From contig CAMDMZ010000022.1 in NCBI GenBank assembly GCA_945902805.1, forward strand, positions 1-64,000: a DNA stretch of 64,000 nt, written 5' to 3'. A model generated the notes under the pieces. That model did no database searches. It had not been told where the DNA came from and was given only the letters and a program-made list of their open reading frames with translations. How positions within the stretch are numbered: position 1 is the stretch's first letter; each line of letters opens with the position of its first letter. Shown here piece after piece: positions 9,901 to 18,200 of the stretch. This DNA comes from Propionivibrio dicarboxylicus. GTDB taxonomy: Bacteria > Pseudomonadota > Gammaproteobacteria > Burkholderiales > Rhodocyclaceae. A program made the translations under genes and the position numbers.

Positions 9901-10977
9901 ATGACTGCCTTCGACGAAAATGGCACGAAGCATTTTGAGAGAAATGCGTTCTTGCTCCTGATGCTTGTTGTCTCAGTGGCATTTGGATGGGTCCTGTGGC
10001 CGTTCTACGGGACGATCATGTGGGCTTCGATCATCGCCTTGCTCTTCTCGCCCGTGTACTTGCACCTGTTGCCACGGTTGAAGCAGCGACACACGCTGGC
10101 GGCTTTGCTCACGCTGCTGATCGTGCTGGTGATTGCCATTCTTCCGCTGGCGCTAATCACGGCATCACTGGCGAGTGAAACGGCACTGGTGTATGCCCAA
10201 TTGGAAACCGGTGATTTGAATCCAGGGCTCTACTTCCGTGGGGTATTCGATGCGCTGCCCGGCTGGATCACAGGCTTGCTCGACCGCTTTGGGATGGTTG
10301 ATTTTTCAACCCTGCAACGCCGACTGAGCGCTGCGCTGGCTGAGGGCAGCAAGTACTTCGCAACGCAGGCTTTCAGCCTCGGTCAGAATACGTTCAAGTT
10401 TTTCACCAGCCTGTTCATCACGCTCTACCTTGCATTTTTCCTCATCCGCGATGGCGAAGGCGTGATGAAAGCCATTCGCCTGGCGATTCCGCTCAACTCC
10501 ACGTACAAGAAGGAACTGCTCGAGAAGTTCGGTACCGTGATCCGGGCGACCATCAAGGGCAACATGCTTGTCGCGGCAATTCAGGGAACCTTGGGGGGCA
10601 TCGCCTTCTGGTTCCTTGGCGTGAATGGCGCCTTGCTCTGGGGAGTGCTGATGGCCTTTCTGTCCTTGCTGCCGGCGGTCGGTGCCGGCCTGGTATGGTT
10701 GCCCGTCGCGATCTACTTGTTGATCACCGGAGCGCTCTGGCAGGGCATCGTGCTGATAGCCTATGGCGTCCTGGTGATCGGTCTGGTCGACAACGTGCTG
10801 CGGCCGATACTCGTGGGCAAGGACACACGCATGCCGGACTACCTGGTGATGATCTCAACTCTCGGTGGCATGACTCTGTTCGGCATCAATGGCTTTGTCC
10901 TTGGCCCCACAATTGCGGCGATGTTCATCGCCGTGTGGCACATCTACGTCACGACACGAGCGCGCGAGTGCGTGTAG
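9901..10977 (+). CDS. AI-2E family transporter (PerM/YdiK-like)
   Basis: A 358-residue polytopic inner-membrane protein of the AI-2E exporter/PerM family. It shows the family layout: two helix pairs at the N terminus (AFGWVLWPFYGTIMWASIIALLFSPVY), a soluble segment at about 95-145, a helix ending in YLAFFLIRDGE, and the conserved C-terminal block GVLMAFLSLLPAVGAGLVWLP, then NVLRPILVGKDTRMPDYLVMISTLGGM. Members are variously linked to autoinducer-2 export, Na+/H+ exchange or unknown cargo, so the substrate is open. A second, more distant member lies at 38881-40032. No operon partner is evident. Confidence 0.88.
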   Translation: MTAFDENGTKHFERNAFLLLMLVVSVAFGWVLWPFYGTIMWASIIALLFSPVYLHLLPRLKQRHTLAALLTLLIVLVIAILPLALITASLASETALVYAQLETGDLNPGLYFRGVFDALPGWITGLLDRFGMVDFSTLQRRLSAALAEGSKYFATQAFSLGQNTFKFFTSLFITLYLAFFLIRDGEGVMKAIRLAIPLNSTYKKELLEKFGTVIRATIKGNMLVAAIQGTLGGIAFWFLGVNGALLWGVLMAFLSLLPAVGAGLVWLPVAIYLLITGALWQGIVLIAYGVLVIGLVDNVLRPILVGKDTRMPDYLVMISTLGGMTLFGINGFVLGPTIAAMFIAVWHIYVTTRARECV

Positions 10978-11012
10978 ATCGCGACCGCCCGAATAACGCA
11001 TCGTGGTCGGCG

Positions 11013-11268
11013 ACACCCAGCGGACTACCCTTTAGTTCGACAAAGACACCGGTGGTTCCGAACAGCCGCAAGGCTGCCGCGACCAAATATCGCGACCAGA
11101 CCGGATGCCGGATGCGGTGTTCCGGGCTGCTGCCAGCACGGCCTGGATCGCTAGCGCACCATTCGGACCGACCAGTCCCGCCAACTGGGACACAATTTCA
11201 CCCTGCGCTGCCTCGGCACCAAAAAAATTCCTGGTTACCGCAATCGATAGCATCAGGATCGGTGTGCC
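11013..11268 (-). pseudogene. YihY-family fragment, degenerate copy of 1827-2723
   Basis: The sequence matches the coding strand of the intact YihY gene over roughly its codons 46-135. The encoded stretches TPILMLSIAV, FFGAEAAQGEIVSQ, AGLVGPNGALAIQA and, after frame damage, TTGVFVELKGSP correspond closely. It lacks the start region and the last five helices, and contains frameshifts after the GALAIQA block. It is almost the only content of the 365-nt gap between the AI-2E-family gene and the BON lipoprotein. It is best read as debris of a past duplication or recombination. Confidence 0.8.
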
Positions 11269-11342
11269 GCAATTCATCAACAGGAAAAAAGTGTCCCGTT
11301 GGCGGCAAGGTCGCGGCTTGCCGCTGCGATGATCATCACGAC

Positions 11343-11759
11343 CTATCTTGGCGACATCGACACCAGCTTGTTGTCAACGCCTTTCACGCCCGCTACCGCC
11401 CCAGCCAAAGCGCCGGCTCGAGCTTTGTTCGTGACTGAATCCACCGAGCCGCTGAGTGTCACCACGGCTTTCACCGTATCAACGCTGATTTGCAATGTCT
11501 TCAGCCCCGGTTCGGCAAAGATGGCGGCCTTGATCTTCGCCGTAATTTCGGTGTCTTCGATGGCGACGCCGGCTTTTTCGCTTTGAGCATCCATTTTTCT
11601 TTCGACCGTATCAGCGGCGGTACCCATCTTCTTGCCCGCGTTATCAAGCGTTTGGTCGATCTTGCGGCCCGCATTCTCGGCTGGCCCAGGCTTGTCGCAC
11701 GCTGACATAGCTAAGGTACCCAACATGGAGACCACAATCATTGCATAGATCAGTTTCAT
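11343..11759 (-). CDS. BON-domain lipoprotein
   Basis: A 138-residue exported protein. A signal peptide (MKLIYAMIVVSMLGTLAMSAC) ends in a plausible lipobox with Cys21. It is followed by an alanine/lysine-rich helical linker (about 25-65) and one BON domain at about 70-136 (EDTEITAKIKAAIFAEPGL, then VVTLSGSVDS and AVAGVKGVDN). BON domains bind phospholipid or envelope surfaces in OsmY-like stress proteins. GGAAGGAAAG just before the ATG at 11759 fixes the start; the longer frame upstream is not needed. A BON paralogue lies at 55602. Two weak CRP-like boxes lie upstream at 11925 and 11971. Confidence 0.88.
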   Translation of the reverse strand: MKLIYAMIVVSMLGTLAMSACDKPGPAENAGRKIDQTLDNAGKKMGTAADTVERKMDAQSEKAGVAIEDTEITAKIKAAIFAEPGLKTLQISVDTVKAVVTLSGSVDSVTNKARAGALAGAVAGVKGVDNKLVSMSPR

Positions 11760-11924
11760 TTTTCTTTCCTTCCGACGTTCGAGCATTTCGCCAAAAGACA
11801 AATCCACAATTGACTGGCATATCAAGTGAGGAACGCCACCCCCCGAAAAAACGAGTCAAGAGAAGCTGGCGCGAAGGTGTTTCTGAATCTGGTAACACTT
11901 ATCGCATATATGTCAGCCGACCTC

Positions 11925-11940
11925 TGTTCGCTGTCACACA
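11925..11940. promoter_or_regulatory. CRP-like palindrome, 2 mismatches
   Basis: TGTTCGCTGTCACACA keeps the left arm of the consensus; the right arm is degraded. It is 166 nt upstream of the BON lipoprotein start. Confidence 0.35.
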
Positions 11941-11970
11941 CATACGCCACATCGACGCCACATTGATCTG

Positions 11971-11986
11971 TGTGCGCCACCGCACC
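11971..11986. promoter_or_regulatory. CRP-like palindrome, 2 mismatches
   Basis: TGTGCGCCACCGCACC, preceded by CTG, lies between the BON lipoprotein and the NdvB-like gene, 231 nt before the latter. Confidence 0.4.
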
Positions 11987-12137
11987 GACGGCTACTTCGG
12001 TCCTCTTTAGTGTGGCAGCAAGGTTTTGACACGGTGCAAACCGACGCTGTCTGACGCTGTATACAGGGCTTTCACTTCAATCCGAGCGTCATTTCGCCTT
12101 TTCATCATCGAACGGTTCGTGAATCCTTAACTAGATC

Positions 12138-12162
12138 GCCGTCCCGTCAGCACCGACTTTTT
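12138..12162 (+). repeat. Dispersed 25-bp repeat, copy 1
   Basis: Contains the full core CCGTCAGCACCGACTTTT. It is identical over all 25 bp to the inverted copy at 44485-44509. It is intergenic, 54 nt before the NdvB-like start. Confidence 0.8.
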
Positions 12163-12216
12163 GCAGGTCGTCCGGATGTGGGCGCTACCGCAAAGCTCGT
12201 TCGCCGGTAATTTCTT

Positions 12217-15200
12217 ATGTTCAAGTCGCTCTCCCTGACGGTTCCCGGTAGCAAGTCCAATCCATATTTGCCGAGCTTGAAACTCTGGTGGCGCCACAGC
12301 AAGTGGCAGCGCTTGACCCCGAATGAAGAAGCGCCGCTACGGTCCGAGCTATTCAGCGCCGATCAGATGGAACTGCATGGTAAGTATCTTGCTGCCGCGC
12401 ATTCCTTGGCGCCGGGAAGCGCCCCGGACAAACTCTTGCCACGCCTGGCCGACAACGAAGGCACCCTGGTCGGCGTTTGCAAACTACTGACGACGTCGAT
12501 TACGGCGAAGCAGCGGGTGACGCCGGCCGGTGAGTGGTTGCTCGACAACTTCTACCTGATTGAAGAACAGATTCGCACTGCCAAGCGGCACCTGCCGAAA
12601 GGTTATAGCCGCGAACTGCCGCGGCTGGCGCATGGCCCCTCAGCCGGTCGGCCGCGTGTGTACGATTTGGCACTGGAGACGGTGGCGCATGGCGACGGGC
12701 GCGTCGATACCGAAACGCTCGCGCGGTTTGTCGCCGCTTACCAAAGTGTCACCGAGCTCAAGTTGGGCGAGCTGTGGGCCATTCCGATCATGCTGCGGCT
12801 TGCCGTGATCGAGAATCTGCGGCGTGTAGCGGTCTGGATCGCGGCCGGTTGGGCCGAACGCAACCTGGCCGATTCCTGGGCGAATCAGATGATCGATGCC
12901 GCCGAAAATGATCCCAAGAGCCTGATCCTGGTCATCTCGGATATGGCGCGATCGGCGCCGCCGATGACCAGTGTCTTCGTCGCCGAACTGGCGCGACGAT
13001 TGCAAGGGCAGGGGCCAGCGTTGGCATTGCCGCTGACCTGGATAGAGCAGCGCCTGTCCGAATCAGGCCTGACCATCGAACATTCAGTGCAGTCCGAAAA
13101 CCAGCGCCAGGCGGCGAACCAGGTCTCGATCAGCAACAGTATCGGCAGCCTGCGCGTTCTCGGTGCCACCGATTGGCGCGAGTTCGTCGAAACCATGAGC
13201 GTGGTCGAACAGACGCTGCGTGACGATCCTGGCGGCATCTATGGGGCGATGGATTTCGGTACCCGTGATCGCTATCGACACAGTACGGAACGGATCGCGA
13301 AAGCCAGCAATGCCTCTGAAGGCGATGTAGCGCGCCAGGCGGTAGCGCTGGCAAGTGCCCAAGACGTGGCCGCAGACAGGGAGCGGCACGTTGGCTTCTA
13401 TCTGATCGACAAGGGCTTGGCGGATCTTGAGCAGGCGACGGCCGTCCGTCTGCCCAATATCGAGAGCTTCCGGCGCGCGCTGGGGAAAACACCATTGTTG
13501 GCCTACCTCGGCAGTATTGCGCTGCTTACCGCGAGCATGACAGCGGTTTTGCTGGCGCAAGCGCGTTTCTTAGACATGTCGCCTTGGCTGCTGTTGCCAA
13601 TCAGCTTTCTGTTGCTGCTGGCTACCAGCCAATTGGCGATTGGCCTGGTCAACTGGCTGGCAACACTACTGGTTAGCCCGCATCCCTTGCCGAAAATGGA
13701 TTTTTCCAAGGGCATCCCGGCCTCATCGCGCACGCTGGTGGTGGTTCCTACCATGCTGGGCGACGCAGAGGGCATCGAGAATCTGGTCGAAGCACTGGAA
13801 GTCAGGTATCTGGCGAATCAGGATCAGCACCTGCACTTTGGTCTGCTGACTGATTTCGGCGATGCGCTGCAGGAGGTGCTGGCGGGTGATGCGGCACTGC
13901 TTACCCTGGCCCAACTCAGGATCGACGAGCTGAATGAAAAATACGGCAACCGCGATGGTCGCACCGGGGACGATATATTTTTCCTGTTCCATCGTTCGCG
14001 GCGCTGGAATCCCGGCGAACAGCGCTGGATGGGCTACGAACGCAAGCGCGGCAAGCTCGCCGACTTGAATGCCTTGCTGCGTGGCGTTGCAGGCGATGCG
14101 TTTTCATTAGTGGTAGGTGGTAGTGCGATTCTGTCCACTGTCAAATACGTCATCACCCTGGACACAGATACGCAATTGCCACGCGATGCGGCGCGACAGA
14201 TTGTCGGTGCCATGGCGCATCCGCTAAATCACGCCCGCTACGATAACGACCGCACGCGGGTCGGCCAAGGCTACGGCATCCTGCAACCACGAGTGGCGAT
14301 CAGCCTGCCGGGCACCAATCGTTCGCGTTATGCCCGCCTGTATGGCGGCGAGCCTGGCCTCGATCCCTACACGCGCGCCGTGTCCGACGTGTATCAAGAC
14401 GTGTTCGGTGAAGGTTCGTTCATCGGTAAGGGTATCTACGACGTCGATGCCTTTGAGCAGGCAGTAGGTAGTCGTTTCCCCGAAAACAGCATTCTCAGCC
14501 ACGATCTGCTCGAAGGATGCTATGCCCGGTCGGCGCTCCTGAGCGATGTGCAGTTGTATGAGGACTACCCGCCGCGCTACCGCGCCGACGTCAGCCGGCG
14601 CTACCGCTGGATTCGTGGTGATTGGCAACTGGCCGGATGGCTCCTGAGTAGAGTTCCTGGTGCCCAAGGCGTTCGCCAGGCCAATCCACTGTCGGCGTTA
14701 TCGCAATGGAAGCTGATCGACAATCTGCGCCGCAGTCTTGTGCCGGCCACTTTGACGGCACTCCTGTTACTGGGCTGGATACTTCTGTCGCCGGCCTGGC
14801 TGTGGACCGCTGTGGTGATCGGCATCCTGTTGATTCCTTCATTGTGCGGCACCACGCTCGATTTGCTGCGCAAGTCGGATGAGGTTTTGTGGCGGCAACA
14901 CCTTAGTGCGGTTGCCCACTCGACCTCACGGCGCGCTATGCAGATCGTCTTCGAACTAGCCTGTCTGCCCTACGAAGCGTTCTACAGTCTGGACGCGATG
15001 ATGCGCACGGCCTGGCGGATGCTCGTGTCGCGCCAACGACTGCTGGAATGGAATCCATCCAGTGACGCCGATCGTGAGTCGGCTGGCGCTGGCCACGGTG
15101 ATTTGATCGCCAGTATCAGGACGATGTGGCTGGCGCCTACGCTCGCGGTAGCGGCTGCGATTCAACTGGTTCAATTCAGGGCATTGCCGGAAACACTGCT

Positions 15201-18200
15201 GGCGGCCGGGCCGATCCTGTTGCTCTGGTTTGTGGCACCCGCCATGGCATGGTGGTTGAGTCGCCCGCTGGTGCCGCGCCCAGCGGCGCTGACTATCGAG
15301 CAGACCTATTTCCTGCATGGTCTTGCGCGGCGAACCTGGGCCTTTTTTGAAAACTTTGTCGGCGCGGAAGATCACTGGCTTCCACCCGACAACTATCAGG
15401 AATATCGAGCCGGTGCCGTGGCTCATCGGACCTCGCCCACCAACATGGGGCTAGCGTTGCTGGCGAATCTGAGCGCCTACGACTTCGGCTATGTCACCAC
15501 CGGGCAGCTGCTGGAACGCACTACCAACACGCTGAACACGATGGATGGTCTGGAGCGCTACCGCGGACACTTTTTCAACTGGTACGACACGCAAAACTTG
15601 CAACCGCTGACACCTCTGTATATCTCGACCGTCGACAGTGGCAACCTTGCCGGCCATTTGTTGACCCTGCGCGCTGGGCTGCTGGCCCTGGTCGACGATG
15701 CGGTACTTCCCCCGCGTCTGCTGGATGGCTTCAGCGATACCGCGCGGATTCTCTTTGAAACGATGGAGCATCCGGCGATCGCTCCGGCGAAAGCCCTACG
15801 CAAGATCCTCGATATGGCGAGGGCTTCCCGGCCCGTCAGCATTACTGCGGTCCGACTGCTGGTCGAAGACCTGTCCGCAGCGGTTGGCCGGCTGAGCGCC
15901 GAACTCAGTGGCCAACTCAATGCGGCAATCAGTACCAACCCCGATACCCGCGACAACACGGCGATCGGCAGCGAAGCTTTCGCGTGGGCGCGGGCGTTCG
16001 ACCTGCAATTGCGAGTGGCCCTGAATGAACTGAATTGCGTGAGCGACAGATCTCCGCCCGACACGATACCGACACTGCGCGAGCTGGCAAAACTTGGCAA
16101 TACGCGCGCCGTTGAACGCTTGGCTGTCATCGAACGTCTGGCCGTCCAGGCGGGAAATCTTGCGCGCATGGACTACGATTTCCTGTTCGACAAGACACGG
16201 CGCTTGCTGATGATCGGCTACAACGTGACTGATCGCCGCGCGGATACCGGCTATTACGATCTACTCGCCTCCGAAGCGCGATTGTGCAACTTTGTCGCCA
16301 TTGCCCAAGGCGCGCTGCCGCAGGAAAGCTGGTTTGCCCTCGGACGCTTGCTCACCAGTGCGGGTGGCGAACCGGTGCTGCTGTCGTGGAGCGGGTCCAT
16401 GTTCGAGTACCTGATGCCACTGCTGGTGATGCCGACCTATGACAACACGCTGCTCGACCAGACCTGCAAGGCTGTCGTCGCTAGACAGATCGACTATGGA
16501 CGGCAACGCGGCGTACCGTGGGGGATTTCTGAGTCTGGCTACAACACGGTCGATGTACATCTCAATTATCAGTACCGCGCCTTTGGTGTGCCCGGCCTCG
16601 GACTCAAGCGTGGCCTGGCCGAGGATCTGGTCGTTGCCCCGTATGCGTCTGCCCTGGCGCTGATGGTGGCGCCAGAGGAGGCTTGTCTTAATCTGCAGCG
16701 CCTGGCTGCCGATGGTTTCATGGGTCGCTTTGGGTTCTTTGAAGCGATCGATTACACACCGGCACGCCAACGTCGCCGGCAATCCAGCACCGTCGTCCGC
16801 TCCTTCATGGCTCATCACCAGGGCATGAGTTTACTGGCGCTGTCGTATTTGTTACTGGGGCGTCCAATGCAGAAGCGTTTCGAATCTGACCGCTTGTTCC
16901 AGGCGGTGATGCTGTTGCTTCAGGAGCGGATTCCCAAGGCGACGGCGCTGTTTTCGCACACGGCCAGGCTTTCCGATGTACGTGCACTAACGGACGCCAC
17001 CGAGATGCCGATCCGGGTATTCACCAGCCCCAACACGCCGGTTCCGCAGGTGCAGTTGCTGTCCAACGGCCGTTACCATGTCATGGTCAGTAGCGCCGGC
17101 GGCGGCTACAGTCGCTGGAAAGATCTGGCCGTGACACGCTGGCGCGAAGACACCACCCGCGACGATCGCGGTAGTTTTTGTTACCTCCGTGACGTGGCAA
17201 GTGGCACGCTCTGGTCGAGTGCCTACCAGCCGACGCTCAAGCGTCCGGAAAGCTATGAAGCAATCTTTTCCGAAGGTCGTGCAGAATTCCGCCGGCGCGA
17301 TTCCATTGGCGCGGGCAATGGCGAATTCGAGACACATACCGATATCGTTGTCTCGCCAGAAGACGATATCGAGTTGCGCCGGGTTCGCATCACCAATCGC
17401 ACGCGGCAGCGCCGGCAGATCGACGTCACAAGCTACGTCGACGTGGTGATCGCACTGGCCGCCGCCGACGAACTGCACCCTGCGTTTAGCAACTTGTTCG
17501 TGCAGACCGAGATCCTGCATGAGCGGCACGCCATCCTGGCTACACGCCGCCCGCGCTCGCACGGCGAGCCGGTACCGGCGCTGCTGCATTTGATGACCGT
17601 ACGCGGTGGCGAGGTCGGTGAGTCTTCCTACGAAACAGATCGCCTGCGTTTCATTGGCCGAGCGCGCAGCACTGTCGCGCCGCTGGCGATGTTGGACCAC
17701 TCTGCGCTGACCAACACCGATGGTTCGGTGCTGGACCCGATCGTCGCCATTCGTTGTGCGCTGACGCTTGATCCGGAACAGTCGGCCACCATCGACATCG
17801 TCCTGGGTATGGGTGAAACGCGTGAATTGGCACTGCTCCTGATCGACAAATACCGCGACCGGCATCTGTCGGATCGCGTCTTTGATCTGACCTGGACCCA
17901 CAGCCAGATTGTGCTGCGTCAGCTCAATGCCACCGAGGCGGATGCACAACTCTATGCCAGACTCGCCAGTTCGGTCATCTACGCCAACGCCTCGATACGT
18001 GCCGAACAATCGGTGCTGATCGCCAACCGGCGCGGTCAATCAGGACTCTGGGGCTACGCGATTTCTGGCGATCTGCCTATCGTCTTGCTGCAGATCGGCG
18101 ATGCGGCGAATATCGATCTCGTCCGCCAATTAGTGCAGGCGCATGCCTACTGGCGGATGAAGGGTTTAGTGGTGGATCTGGTGATCTGGAATGAGGATCA

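Larger units (their letters stand above)
11760..12216. other. Divergent promoter region, BON lipoprotein / NdvB-like gene
   Basis: This 457-nt gap has no supported gene. It contains two near matches to the CRP-like palindrome (11925 and 11971) and one copy of the dispersed repeat at 12138. Confidence 0.6.
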
